DNA of 64,000 nucleotides from assembly GCF_014200595.1 (NCBI RefSeq), contig NZ_JACHCG010000001.1, positions 2,232,001 through 2,296,000 on the forward strand, in the 5' to 3' direction. Shown here in pieces: positions 8,127-16,872 of this stretch; positions within the stretch are counted from its first letter, which is position 1, and each line of letters starts with the position of its first letter. Position numbers and translations under genes: made by a program. The notes beneath the pieces are model-generated. The model was not told the DNA's origin. It searched no databases and saw only the letters and a program-made list of their open reading frames with translations. This DNA comes from Pedobacter cryoconitis. GTDB taxonomy: Bacteria; Bacteroidota; Bacteroidia; Sphingobacteriales; Sphingobacteriaceae.

Positions 8127-9035
8127 CTATAAATTATATTTAAAGATAGATGGAGTAACTCCTGTATGTTTTTTGAAATAATTATTGAAATGCGCAGGAT
8201 AGTCAAATCCAAGACAATATCCAATTTCCGCGACATCCCAATCTGTGTTTTTCAGCAGGGTTTTGGCTTCATCAACAATCCTGTTACTGATCATTTGTGT
8301 AGTGGTTTTGCCTGTATGTGATTTAATCACATAATTTAAATGATTTACATGGATGTTCAGCTGACTGGCAAACTCAGAGGCACTTTTGATTTTAAGTGGG
8401 TTTTCTGGTGAATCTACGGGAAACTGACGTTCGAGCAACTCGATAAACATCGGTGTTATCCGGTCAGAAACGTCTTTATGCTCGATTAAATGATTAACCG
8501 ATTGTATCTTAATCCCCTGGTGTATGATGAGTTTGAGTAAACTTCTGATCACTTCAAATTTATACTCATAATCACTTTTCAATTCCGCTATCATTTGTTT
8601 AAAATACCCGCCAACTAAATCTGTTTGTTCCTGATTCAGAAAAAAAACAGGATCAAGTACAGGGTTAAAAAGCGGACAGGTCAACTCTAATCCTTTTTTC
8701 AATTCGGCCGAAATGAAAGAGTCATTGAACAAGCATAAATAGCCTTCCTGGGTCTCTGTGGTAGATTCCTAGGAATAAGGTACAGAAGGATTGGAAAAAA
8801 CAAGTGCCGGCTGATTCACTTCAATCACCTTGTCCGCGAAGTGAAGCCTGCCTGCTCCTATGGTCAGACACATTTTATAGTGGTCTCTCCTGTTGTAAGG
8901 AGTCACTTTATTGCAGTAAGACCTGGGCTGGACATTAAAATGACTCGAATTACCTTTAGGGTTTAACAAATCGGAAGGAATAACCTGATTTGTTCTGTGG
9001 TAATAATCTCCAAGGGTTTCTATAGCTGCCTGCAT
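8127..9035 (-). pseudogene. AraC family regulator interrupted by an in-frame TAG
   Basis: The complete frame would be 302 codons, starting with ATG at 9035. Codon 89 (8771-8769) is TAG. Before it lies the N-terminal cupin-like part (ending NPSVPYS). After it the same frame continues without shift (EST TET QEGY, then LFNDSFISAELKKG) through a normal AraC double helix-turn-helix (SASEFASQLNIHVNHLNYVI; VAEIGYCLGFDYPAHFNNYF). A Trp at this position (PYS-W-E) would fit the family, and TGG to TAG is one base. The downstream part alone (TTG start at 8732) would keep the DNA-binding domain but lose the sensor core. It may have controlled the adjacent MFS exporter. A sequencing error cannot be excluded. 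Confidence 0.85.
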
Positions 9036-9079
9036 ATTGAATTGAATATTTCAAAGAACAAAGATAATTAAAAATAGAA

Positions 9080-11878
9080 TTAATTCTTCACTCTTCCTTT
9101 TTCAAGTTCAGCACTTCCTGTATCCCGCTTATTTTTTTTACCCAGCGAGCTTCCAAAATTATAATTGAATCCGACAGTAAATACCCGGGAATTAAATTGG
9201 TTCCTGAAAGCTTCTGTAGCGTTTGGAATATTATTGGTCAGACCATTATTTTTATAAGTCTTTAAAAGGTCCCTCACACTTAATTTAACCGACCCTTTAT
9301 TGTTTAACACCTTCTTTTGGACACCTGCATTTAACTGCCCGGTTCCATTATTAATAAACTGACTATTAGCTCGTTTAGAAACGTAGAATCCGCTTAATTC
9401 GGCACTCCATTTGGGAGATAAGGTAAATATATTTGATATATTAATTTCGCCCATAGTCCTTGATTCATCCAGAACAGTTGAGAATAACTGCCCTTTAAAG
9501 ACATTATTAAACACCTGGATATAGGTATTATTAAGCCACCATTTAAAAGGGTTGAAAGCAAGTGTAACTGAGGCTCCAAGATATTTGGCCGTACCAATAT
9601 TACCTATACCGTCAATAAAAATATCACCTTGCTGCTTCACAACTTCATACTGTAAATCAGCAACATGAGTGTAATATAGCGCGGCTGTAATTATACTTTT
9701 ATAACTATAGGATAGTTTGATAATATCAGAATATTGTGGACGTAAATAAGGGTTTCCTGAGAAATAACTGTATTTATCTACTATGGTAACAAAAGGGTTT
9801 AAATCCTGGTAGTATGGCCTGCGAATTCTCCTGCCATAAGAAGCAATCAACAAATGATGCCCCGGGCTATCTAATTTATAAGACAGATAAGTTGTTGGAA
9901 ATAAGTTGGTATAACTTTTCGTGAAGGAGGAATCAGGTCTTCCAACCCCTCCAAGCTGATGTCCACGTGTATTTGTATTTTCTGCACGTAATCCCGCCTG
10001 GAATGAAAACCGCTGATAAACCTTACTATAATTCAAATAAGCTGCATTGATATTCTCTTTGTATAAAAAGTGGTTGGTAAAATCAGGATTTGATATACTT
10101 ACTTCGTCAATTACATCAAAATAATTGGCTTCATTATCAGTTTGGATATAACTGCTTTTCAGGCCCGCTTCAAATTTGGCTTTACCGCCCAAAGGAAGTG
10201 TATAATCTGTTTTAACAGAATAAATATTGATTTTAGTAGGTAAATGATCAGTAATAACCTGCGTACTGGTAAGTTTGCCATCCTGATCATAAGTCTGGTT
10301 AGAAAACTGCTGATTATTGATAGAATTATAAATCAATCCGTCCAGATCAAAGGTGATTACTTTACCTAAACTATCAAACTGATGACTATAGTTCAAATTA
10401 ACTCCTGCATTATTAAAATGTCCCTTACTCCTGTTATCAGCGAAAATTACCGAGTCCAGCAGGTGATTTTTATTCAGCAGCTCATTAGTTGAATTCGTTT
10501 TGCCCGACTTTGGTGTAACTGAACCTGTCAAAACTATACCCCAGGTAGTTTTAGCAGATTGATAATAATCCATACCCATTTTGATATTGCTGGAATTGCT
10601 TTTATCCCTTAGGGTAGATTTGAGCCTGAATGCGCTGTTAAAAATGCCGTTAGGACCAAAATAATCACGATCCTCTTCAAATTCCCGATAACTATGAGCA
10701 AGCGTATAAGAGGCACTTGAAAAAAGATTGATTTTATTTACTCTGTAATTCAGGTTCAGACTTTCATTAGTTTGTCCTTTATGTGCACGACTATAATTAG
10801 CCGATAAAGAGCCGTTAAACCCATTCGCTTTAGATTTTTTCGTCTTGATATTGATGACTCCCGCACTACCGGCAGCATCATATTTAGCCGGAGGATTATC
10901 CATGAGTTCTATCTGATCTAAAAGTGATGCTGGTAAAGACTTCAGATAACCTGCCAGGTTATTCCCTGAAAGATAGGTAGGTTTTCCGTCAATAAAAATG
11001 GTGACCCCGGACTTACCTTTAAAGCTGACAGTTCCATTTCCATCAACCAATACTCCGGGTGACTTTTCAAGTACCTCCAATGCATTTGCGCCGTCATTTG
11101 AAATCAACGAGCCTACATTAATGACCGTACGATCCAGCTTTTGTTCAATATATGCTTTCTTTCCTGTGATGGTGACTTCGTTCAGGTTCCTGCTGTTTGC
11201 ACTGAGCAGGATAAATGGCAATTGTATAGTCTTAATATCAGCAAGAGTGACTGCAATACTCATATTATCCATTCCAACTGCCGTTATTTCAATCAGATAG
11301 TCGCCTTTATCTTTGACAGTTAACTGAAAATTACCTTCCAGATCAGTCAGTTTTTTTTGCAGGATCTGATCCTTATTGATTGCTTTGATACTTATGGTAG
11401 CAAACTCTACTGGCAAATGATTTAAGCTGGTTACATTGCCCTTAATTGTATAATTTTCCTGTAAGCTATTCTTCTCCAGTAAAATGTTATGCTCAATTTG
11501 TCTGAATGTAAAGAATGTATTCGACAGCAGTTCGTTTAAAGTTTCTTCTACAGTTCTTGTAATTACTGGAATATTCAGCGCTGAAATATCTTTAATATCA
11601 GCTTTACGGTAATAAAATCTAAAGGAGCTTTGTTCCTCTATTTTTTTCAAAGCAGTGGCCAGGTTATCATGTTTCAGGCCAATAGTAACCCGGTCAGTTT
11701 TGATATTCTGCCCGTTTAGCGAAGTAGCAAACAGCAACTGTAATGTGGTAAATAATAGAAGAGTTGATAGGATGCTTATACGCATTAATTGATAGATAAA
11801 TTGTCTTTTTAATATCTTGCTGTCAGTAATAATGGCATATAATGCCCCCTGTCTCCGCATTTTCGCAGAAATATTCAT
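9080..11878 (-). CDS. TonB-dependent outer membrane receptor with STN domain
   Basis: A large outer-membrane transporter of 932 residues from the ATG at 11878. The order is: signal segment (ISILSTLLLFTTLQLLFATS, about residues 34-53), an STN domain (VTIGLKHDNLATALKKIEEQ...) that talks to the FecR protein in the periplasm, a carboxypeptidase-regulatory-like Ig fold (about residues 145-235), a plug domain (NALEVLEKSPGVLVDGNG; FIDGKPTYLSG) and a beta-barrel to the C-terminus. It belongs to the outer-membrane beta-barrel family and not to classic SusC, and there is no susD gene next to it. With the sigma and anti-sigma genes upstream it forms a ligand-induced import cassette. The ligand (iron chelate, glycan or peptide) is not evident. 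A TTG start at 11905 is possible but less likely. Confidence 0.9.
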   Translation of the reverse strand: MNISAKMRRQGALYAIITDSKILKRQFIYQLMRISILSTLLLFTTLQLLFATSLNGQNIKTDRVTIGLKHDNLATALKKIEEQSSFRFYYRKADIKDISALNIPVITRTVEETLNELLSNTFFTFRQIEHNILLEKNSLQENYTIKGNVTSLNHLPVEFATISIKAINKDQILQKKLTDLEGNFQLTVKDKGDYLIEITAVGMDNMSIAVTLADIKTIQLPFILLSANSRNLNEVTITGKKAYIEQKLDRTVINVGSLISNDGANALEVLEKSPGVLVDGNGTVSFKGKSGVTIFIDGKPTYLSGNNLAGYLKSLPASLLDQIELMDNPPAKYDAAGSAGVINIKTKKSKANGFNGSLSANYSRAHKGQTNESLNLNYRVNKINLFSSASYTLAHSYREFEEDRDYFGPNGIFNSAFRLKSTLRDKSNSSNIKMGMDYYQSAKTTWGIVLTGSVTPKSGKTNSTNELLNKNHLLDSVIFADNRSKGHFNNAGVNLNYSHQFDSLGKVITFDLDGLIYNSINNQQFSNQTYDQDGKLTSTQVITDHLPTKINIYSVKTDYTLPLGGKAKFEAGLKSSYIQTDNEANYFDVIDEVSISNPDFTNHFLYKENINAAYLNYSKVYQRFSFQAGLRAENTNTRGHQLGGVGRPDSSFTKSYTNLFPTTYLSYKLDSPGHHLLIASYGRRIRRPYYQDLNPFVTIVDKYSYFSGNPYLRPQYSDIIKLSYSYKSIITAALYYTHVADLQYEVVKQQGDIFIDGIGNIGTAKYLGASVTLAFNPFKWWLNNTYIQVFNNVFKGQLFSTVLDESRTMGEINISNIFTLSPKWSAELSGFYVSKRANSQFINNGTGQLNAGVQKKVLNNKGSVKLSVRDLLKTYKNNGLTNNIPNATEAFRNQFNSRVFTVGFNYNFGSSLGKKNKRDTGSAELEKGRVKN

Positions 11879-11916
11879 ACTTTTAAATGTTTTAAGTGAT
11901 ACCAATTATTTAAAAC

Positions 11917-11929
11917 CCCGGTTTCCGGG
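11917..11929 (-). terminator. Short hairpin with T-run between fecR and the receptor gene
   Basis: Read on the minus strand, CCCGG-AAA-CCGGG is followed by GTTTTAAAT, the shape of a small intrinsic terminator or attenuator. A second imperfect hairpin (10-bp arms, one mismatch) lies just upstream at 11932-11963. Both fall in the gap of about 180 bp between the anti-sigma gene and the receptor, where partial termination would set their expression ratio. Confidence 0.45.
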
Positions 11930-12058
11930 ATACCTGTGAGCTGATTGCCGTCGGCTTACAGGTTTTTGCTTATATTACTTACCTTGAGTAATTACAGCCT
12001 GATTAATTCTATCTTTTGTCCATCTTATTTTTATAACCCTTTTCTGAATTCATTTGTC

Positions 12059-13036
12059 TCAATCACATCCCTGCCCGCTAATTATTATGTTACCGTCTTT
12101 TTTAGTGGTATAGCCAGCATGATTAAAAGCACAAATCACTTTTAATATTTTATCAAGTTTATCATAAGAAAGTGCAGTTCCACTAAACCTGCAATTTTTG
12201 ATCTTTTGATTTTCGAAACTGATTTTCACCTTAAACCGCTGTTCTAATTTCAAAGCCGCCTGCTCAAAAGTAATATCCTCAAATAAAAGGTCATTCTGCT
12301 GCCATGCTATAGCTTTCTGGCTATCAGTTTCTTCCTGAACTGCTTTATTCTCCGGAATATTAAAGATCACCTGCTGGTTGGGTTTAAGAATGGCTAATTG
12401 ATTAGTGCCATTCGCGACTTTAACTTTTCCGCGGGTTACCGTTACAATGATCGTTTGTAAAGATTTGTTTTCTTTAATATTGAATGCCGTACCTAAAACA
12501 GTGGTAACTATCTTTCCTGTGTGAACGATAAATGGTTTATTGCTATCATGTTTAATATCAAAATAAGCCTCTCCTGATAAGTTAACCTCCCTTACCCCAT
12601 CCTTAAAAGATTGCGGGTAACTCAGCACTGAATTTGAATTGATCCAAACCTGGCTGCCGTCTGGCAGAATAATTTGTTTTTTTTGATCGGAAGAAACTGT
12701 CAATTGTTTAATTGCTGAAGATTCAAGCTGCTGATGCGTAGCCGGCCATAGCCAGTACAATGAAAAAGCAACAACTATAATTGCCGCAACAGCTGCCCAT
12801 CTCCGCCATAAAGATACTTTTACAGGAATAGATTGAGTTGAATGTATAGTTTGATGAATATCATGATATACACTGGCAAGCCATTGCTCTTTCTCCGCCT
12901 TATCCATACCTGACCACTCATCAGATTCATTTTTTAAATCAGATTCAAGCCACTGTGCTATAATTAAATCTTCTTCTTTCGATGTCTCTCCCTTAAGATA
13001 ACTATCCATTAGGGACTCTATATCATTGTGATTCAT
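12059..13036 (-). CDS. FecR family anti-sigma factor
   Basis: An inner-membrane signal transducer of 325 residues. The cytoplasmic N-terminus (about residues 1-75) should hold the sigma factor. One membrane helix follows (WAAVAAIIVVAFSLYWLWP, about 80-98). The periplasmic FecR domain comes next (SSDQKKQIILPDGSQVWINS; FDIKHDSNKPFIVHTGKIVT; VLGTAFNIKE), then a C-terminal DUF4974 domain (FEDITFEQAALKLEQRF...) that resembles an STN domain and probably meets the receptor. It is 101 bp downstream of the sigma gene and upstream of the receptor, the standard order for this system in Bacteroidetes. Confidence 0.92.
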   Translation of the reverse strand: MNHNDIESLMDSYLKGETSKEEDLIIAQWLESDLKNESDEWSGMDKAEKEQWLASVYHDIHQTIHSTQSIPVKVSLWRRWAAVAAIIVVAFSLYWLWPATHQQLESSAIKQLTVSSDQKKQIILPDGSQVWINSNSVLSYPQSFKDGVREVNLSGEAYFDIKHDSNKPFIVHTGKIVTTVLGTAFNIKENKSLQTIIVTVTRGKVKVANGTNQLAILKPNQQVIFNIPENKAVQEETDSQKAIAWQQNDLLFEDITFEQAALKLEQRFKVKISFENQKIKNCRFSGTALSYDKLDKILKVICAFNHAGYTTKKDGNIIISGQGCD

Positions 13037-13137
13037 TGACCGGAACTTTCGCAGTAGCCGTATGAACTTCCATTTAGTACTATCAAAAAATCATTAAATT
13101 TTAAATGATTGCTTAAATTTCTCTGCTAAAGGCCAGC

Positions 13138-13722
13138 TTAAGAAATTATCCAGTATAAAAATGCGGTAACAGATACCTGAGCGAGTACTTTCTGTAAATG
13201 TTTTAATGCCGTTGAAAGTTGATTTTTCACAGTCTGTTCTGCTAATCCGAGCTTTTCAGCAATTTCCTTAATACTCAGCTCTTCTACCCTGCTCATTTGA
13301 TAGATTTCCTTTACCCTTGGTGATAGCTCATTGAGCGACTTTTCAATAGTATCTTCCAGCTCTTTCAGATATATCTTTTGTTCAATACTATTATGATAAG
13401 CATAACGCAAATATTTTAACCCATCGGCATATTCTTCACGGGTAATGTTCTTTCTGATCTTATCGATAATACGGTGACGAACTAATAAATATAAATACGT
13501 CTTTAGGCTTGAACTGATAGCCAGTTGTTTTCTATTTTCCCAGAGCTTCACAAACAGATCATGTATAAGATCTCTTGCATCCTCTAAGCTATATAATTTT
13601 GAGCAGGCAAAGCCGGCCATATTTTCCGCGTAACGGCTATAGATTTCCGCAAAAGCAGACTCATCATCACCTTTAAGAAGTTCAATTAATGCAAAGTCGT
13701 CTAATTGTGTGTATATCGCCAT
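13138..13722 (-). CDS. ECF RNA polymerase sigma factor, FecI-like
   Basis: A 194-residue extracytoplasmic-function sigma factor of the large Bacteroidetes family. Region 2 is at about residues 22-90 (SAFAEIYSRYAENMAGFACS, then DARDLIHDLFVKLWENR). Region 4 is at about 120-180 (LNELSPRVKEIYQMSRVEELSIKEIAEKLGLAEQTVKNQL, with its helix-turn-helix). There is no anti-sigma-binding extension. It heads the fecI-fecR-receptor cassette and should direct transcription of the receptor when the FecR signal is relieved. Confidence 0.93.
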   Translation of the reverse strand: MAIYTQLDDFALIELLKGDDESAFAEIYSRYAENMAGFACSKLYSLEDARDLIHDLFVKLWENRKQLAISSSLKTYLYLLVRHRIIDKIRKNITREEYADGLKYLRYAYHNSIEQKIYLKELEDTIEKSLNELSPRVKEIYQMSRVEELSIKEIAEKLGLAEQTVKNQLSTALKHLQKVLAQVSVTAFLYWIIS

Positions 13723-13870
13723 TATTGAGAAGGCTAATGTACAAATCAGCTATTAGGAATGCAACTCTATAAAAAGGTTTAGGAATAGTTTGATTTACAA
13801 CTATATTATCAGTTTTTTATATCTTTATAAGCATATAATTAGTCATCATTGACACTAAAGAGTACATAAA

Positions 13871-14332
13871 ATGATTAAAATATTAAGAACAGACTCAGAA
13901 AACACAGACTTTGTTAAACTTATTAAGTCTCTTGATGAACATCTGGCAGAAAAACATGGCGATGATCATCTTTTTTATGATCAATTTAATAAAGTTGACC
14001 AGATTAAGCATGTTGTTGTTGCTTATGAGAATGATGAGGCAATTGGCTGTGGTGCAATTAAGCAGTATGCTCCGGATACAATGGAAGTTAAAAGAATGTA
14101 TACTTCCCCAGTTGCCAGAGGTAAAGGTATTGCAACAAATATCTTAACTGAATTGGAGATATGGGCAACTGAGCTGGCCTATGAAAAGTGCATTTTGGAA
14201 ACTGAAAAAAGACAAGTTGGAGCTATAGAACTTTATAAGAAAAATGGTTATCAAATCATTCCAAATTACGGTCAGTACGCTGAGATTGAAAACAGTGTAT
14301 GCTTTGAAAAAGAGATGATCCATATCTTTTAA
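13871..14332 (+). CDS. GNAT family N-acetyltransferase
   Basis: A 153-residue cytosolic acetyltransferase. The acetyl-CoA binding motif is MYTSPVARGKGIATNILTEL (R-x-x-G-x-G/A), followed by a strand with ILETEKRQVGAIELYKKNGY, the usual GNAT C-terminal motif. The N-terminal KSLDEHLAEKHGDDH and FYDQFN segments recur in one poorly characterised Bacteroidetes branch. The substrate is unknown. It stops 4 bp before a DUF2784-type gene, so the two are probably translated together. Confidence 0.87.
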   Translation: MIKILRTDSENTDFVKLIKSLDEHLAEKHGDDHLFYDQFNKVDQIKHVVVAYENDEAIGCGAIKQYAPDTMEVKRMYTSPVARGKGIATNILTELEIWATELAYEKCILETEKRQVGAIELYKKNGYQIIPNYGQYAEIENSVCFEKEMIHIF

Positions 14333-14336
14333 CAGG

Positions 14337-14708
14337 ATGAATTATCTACTGCTGGATTGGTTTTTCACCTTACTTCATTTAATAATTATTGGCTTTAATT
14401 TATTGGGATGGATATGGCAGGCTACAAGAAAGCTACATCTTATGGTAGTTGCGCTGACTTTAGGCTGCTGGTTAATTCTGGGCATCTGGTACGGATTAGG
14501 CTATTGTCCGATTACAGACTGGCAATGGCAGATTAAGGAAAAACTAGGTGAAGTTAATCTGCCAAATTCTTTTATTAAATACTATGCTGACAAGATTTCC
14601 GGGCAGGATATTTCTTCTTCATTTATCGATATAGTAACCGGGGTTAGTTTTGCGCTGGCAGTAATACTTACTATATATATGAATTTTATTAAGAGGAAAC
14701 GTATTTAG
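14337..14708 (+). CDS. DUF2784 family membrane protein
   Basis: A 123-residue inner-membrane protein with three hydrophobic helices (about residues 5-26, 33-54 and 96-117). Between the second and third lies GYCPITDWQWQIKEKLG, the conserved Cys-Pro-x-Thr-x-Trp-x-x-x-x-+ block of DUF2784 proteins. The function is unknown in the family. Only 4 bp separate it from the upstream acetyltransferase. A long palindrome begins 32 bp after the stop. Confidence 0.8.
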   Translation: MNYLLLDWFFTLLHLIIIGFNLLGWIWQATRKLHLMVVALTLGCWLILGIWYGLGYCPITDWQWQIKEKLGEVNLPNSFIKYYADKISGQDISSSFIDIVTGVSFALAVILTIYMNFIKRKRI

Positions 14709-14720
14709 CACTCAAATGCT

Positions 14721-14819
14721 CATGTATTAATTGTGGTCGGTTAGTGATCGTAGTTGGAAGGGTGTTGGAAGGGTACGGGACCCTTCCAACACCCTTCCAA
14801 CTACGATCACTAATACATG
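14721..14819. repeat. Long palindrome with internal 11-bp tandem repeats
   Basis: Perfect 34-bp arms (14741-14774 and 14780-14813) surround a 5-nt loop. Each arm contains two tandem copies of an 11-mer, GTTGGAAGGGT on the left and its complement on the right. Pairing resumes outside with CATGTATTA (14721-14729) and its complement (14811-14819) if 14 bases on the left are bulged out. It lies between convergent genes, so it may end transcription from both sides. The internal repeats and length suggest a dispersed REP-like element. Confidence 0.85.
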
Positions 14820-14882
14820 TTGAATAATACTTCTTTACCTTTATCAAGTAAAAAATAGTAAATGTGTGGCGTTTGTTCCTTT

Positions 14883-15416
14883 TTAAAATAATCTCTTTAA
14901 GATCAATTGTCCTTCTTCCCAGAGTCCCAGATTCGAATCTGAATTGATATGACCGTTCAGCCCGATATTAATGAACTCACTTCCCCATTGCGCTGCAAAA
15001 TAACCAGCTCTTTGCACATCAACATAAGGATCATTCTCACTTGTGATAACGATGGAAGGAAAAGGTAGTTTTGTAATAGGTATCGGAGAAAAACTTCTTA
15101 CAGAATCAGGCGTATGCGCCGGAGAATCAACATCTGCCGGAGCTACAAGCAAAGCCCCTTTAATATGAGAATTAGTATATTTAACTGCCCAATGTGCCAC
15201 TAAAGAGACAGCAAGACTGTGGGCAACTAAAATAACAGGGCTGTCTAATTTTAAAAGTGTTGTATTTAACTGTCCGAGCCATTTATCAAGTTCTGGTTCA
15301 TCCCAGTTTTCCTGTTCAAGCCGGGTTGCATTAGTGAAGCTTTTTGCCCAAAAGCTTTGCCAGTGCTTTTCTCCGGAACCGCCCAGTCCTGGCATAATCA
15401 ATATTTTTGTTTCCAT
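14883..15416 (-). CDS. RBBP9/YdeN family serine hydrolase
   Basis: A 177-residue alpha/beta hydrolase. The nucleophile Ser is in VAHSLA (about residue 67), the Asp is in SENDPYV (about 128) and the His is in NGHINSDSNLGLW (about 156). That layout and the opening MPGLGGSGEKHWQSFW are diagnostic of the RBBP9/YdeN family of small cytosolic hydrolases. Members hydrolyse short-chain esters or act as aminopeptidase-like enzymes; the natural substrate is not known here. It is convergent with the DUF2784 gene across the palindrome. Confidence 0.9.
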   Translation of the reverse strand: METKILIMPGLGGSGEKHWQSFWAKSFTNATRLEQENWDEPELDKWLGQLNTTLLKLDSPVILVAHSLAVSLVAHWAVKYTNSHIKGALLVAPADVDSPAHTPDSVRSFSPIPITKLPFPSIVITSENDPYVDVQRAGYFAAQWGSEFINIGLNGHINSDSNLGLWEEGQLILKRLF

Positions 15417-15454
15417 TATTCAGTCATAGAAATTCCTGAGTCCGAAATTATAAA

Positions 15455-16126
15455 TTAGATTTTTGAATTATTATATTCATGAACAAGCTTCTCTATCGCT
15501 TTAAATGTAAAAGATTTGATCTGACTATAATTTTGTGATACTTTATCATTATCCGCCAGCATATCTTTTAATAGTTCTTTACGCTCTTTTCTTGTTTTAC
15601 TACCAGCGCTTACCACATTATTATATTTAATAGAAGTAAGCTGAGAACTATCTTTCTCTATGAACCAGCTCGTATACTCAACGTTTGGAATTCCTCCTGT
15701 AACTACAATAGAGCTAATTGCACTGGTTACATCAAGTGCATTATCCATCTGCTTACCGAAAGTATGGGATTTGTACTCATACAATTTTATTTTTCCATCT
15801 GCTATACATTTTAGCCAGGAAGCATTTTCAGGTATAGCCATTTTTTTCGCTAAATCCCGCGGGACAAAACCCGGGAGTATCTTACTGCGGTAAAGCACTT
15901 TATTTTTCGCATTGTAATAAGCGATATATAAGTTTGGATCTAACTTATAACTAGTATCTGCTGTAATCAGTTTTACTCCGCCAATTAAGTAATTGGCTTT
16001 AATTCTGCCATATATGGTATCATTAGTTTTAGTTACTACATAACTTTTATCTTTCATTGGTGAAGCAGCGCTCGCTGAAAGTCCCAATATCAATAACGGA
16101 AATACTATAAGTGATTTAATAGGCAT
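15455..16126 (-). CDS. Secreted protein of unknown function
   Basis: A 223-residue protein with an N-terminal signal peptide (IKSLIVFPLLILGLSASAAS), so it is probably periplasmic or outer-membrane associated. The mature part begins KSYVVTKTNDTIYGRI, a beta-strand opening common in uncharacterised Bacteroidetes envelope proteins, and ends in a charged helical tail. No catalytic motif or metal site is seen, and I cannot name a family. It lies 38 bp upstream of the hydrolase on the same strand, so the two may be co-transcribed. Confidence 0.72.
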   Translation of the reverse strand: MPIKSLIVFPLLILGLSASAASPMKDKSYVVTKTNDTIYGRIKANYLIGGVKLITADTSYKLDPNLYIAYYNAKNKVLYRSKILPGFVPRDLAKKMAIPENASWLKCIADGKIKLYEYKSHTFGKQMDNALDVTSAISSIVVTGGIPNVEYTSWFIEKDSSQLTSIKYNNVVSAGSKTRKERKELLKDMLADNDKVSQNYSQIKSFTFKAIEKLVHEYNNSKI

Positions 16127-16392
16127 AATTGAATGTTTTTAATCGGTTAAAGATATATAAAAGACAGAAGATCGTTTTAGCTATTCACTGAACAGCTATA
16201 CATTTTTTGTAAAATTTACTGTTTTTGAAATGGTATACGTTTGTGCATTCGCAGCCACAGCACCCGTTAAAAAATTAATAAAATAAGGGATTCCATTTTC
16301 ATACACGCAAGTTAACCGGAAAAATTCAGACTAAAATAACATTTTACACTAAATAAATATTAAAACCCAACCTATTGAAGTAAATTTATCGA

Positions 16393-16800
16393 ATGGATAA
16401 AATCGTCGTATTTGAAACATTCTATAATCCTATAGAAGCAAACATTGTAAAATCAAGATTAATGGATGCGGAAATTCAGTGTTTTTTATCTGATGAAAAT
16501 ACAATTATTATGAACCCTTTATATACACAAGCCCTGGGCGGTGTTAAGCTTCACCTTTTTGAAAGAGACGTTGAGTTGGCCAGAATTATATTAGGAGAAA
16601 CAATCCCGGTTTTAGAAACAACAGATGAAGAAGAGGGAGAATATGTTTGCCCTAAATGCGGATCTCACAACGTTGGTTACGTCCAGGCAACTAAAAGACG
16701 ATTTGGTATTTTGACGATGCTGATTTCAATAGCCTTTTTTATTTATCCATTCCATGTGAAGAAAGTTCATCACTGTTTTAACTGTCTCCATGAGTATTAA
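16393..16800 (+). CDS. DUF2007 and zinc-ribbon membrane protein
   Basis: A 135-residue protein. Residues 1-70 match the DUF2007 fold (VVFETFYNPIEANIVKSRLMDAEIQCFLSDEN; LHLFERDVELARIIL), a ferredoxin-like domain often called a putative signal-transducing domain. A zinc ribbon follows, split by a hydrophobic hairpin: CPKCGSHNVGY at about residue 83, FGILTMLISIAFFIYPFH as the insert, then HCFNC near the end. Two CxxC pairs could bind one zinc. The function is unknown. A terminator hairpin follows at 16832-16854. Confidence 0.8.
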   Translation: MDKIVVFETFYNPIEANIVKSRLMDAEIQCFLSDENTIIMNPLYTQALGGVKLHLFERDVELARIILGETIPVLETTDEEEGEYVCPKCGSHNVGYVQATKRRFGILTMLISIAFFIYPFHVKKVHHCFNCLHEY

Positions 16801-16831
16801 GCTATACCAGAAAATCACACCGAACTAAAGC

Positions 16832-16854
16832 GCTCCTGAATATTTTCCAGGAGC
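16832..16854. terminator. Hairpin between convergent genes
   Basis: GCTCCTG (16832-16838) pairs with CAGGAGC (16848-16854) over a 9-nt AT-rich loop. It is positioned between the stops of the DUF2007 gene (plus) and an SDR gene (minus). There is no clear T-run on either side, so the terminator role is moderately supported. Confidence 0.5.
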
Positions 16855-16872
16855 ACTTCCGAAAAACGATCC

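Noticed and set aside
8127..8732. A stand-alone short AraC protein from a TTG start
   Set aside because: The upstream frame joins it in phase through a single TAG and supplies the missing sensor domain, so one broken gene explains the data better than two small genes.
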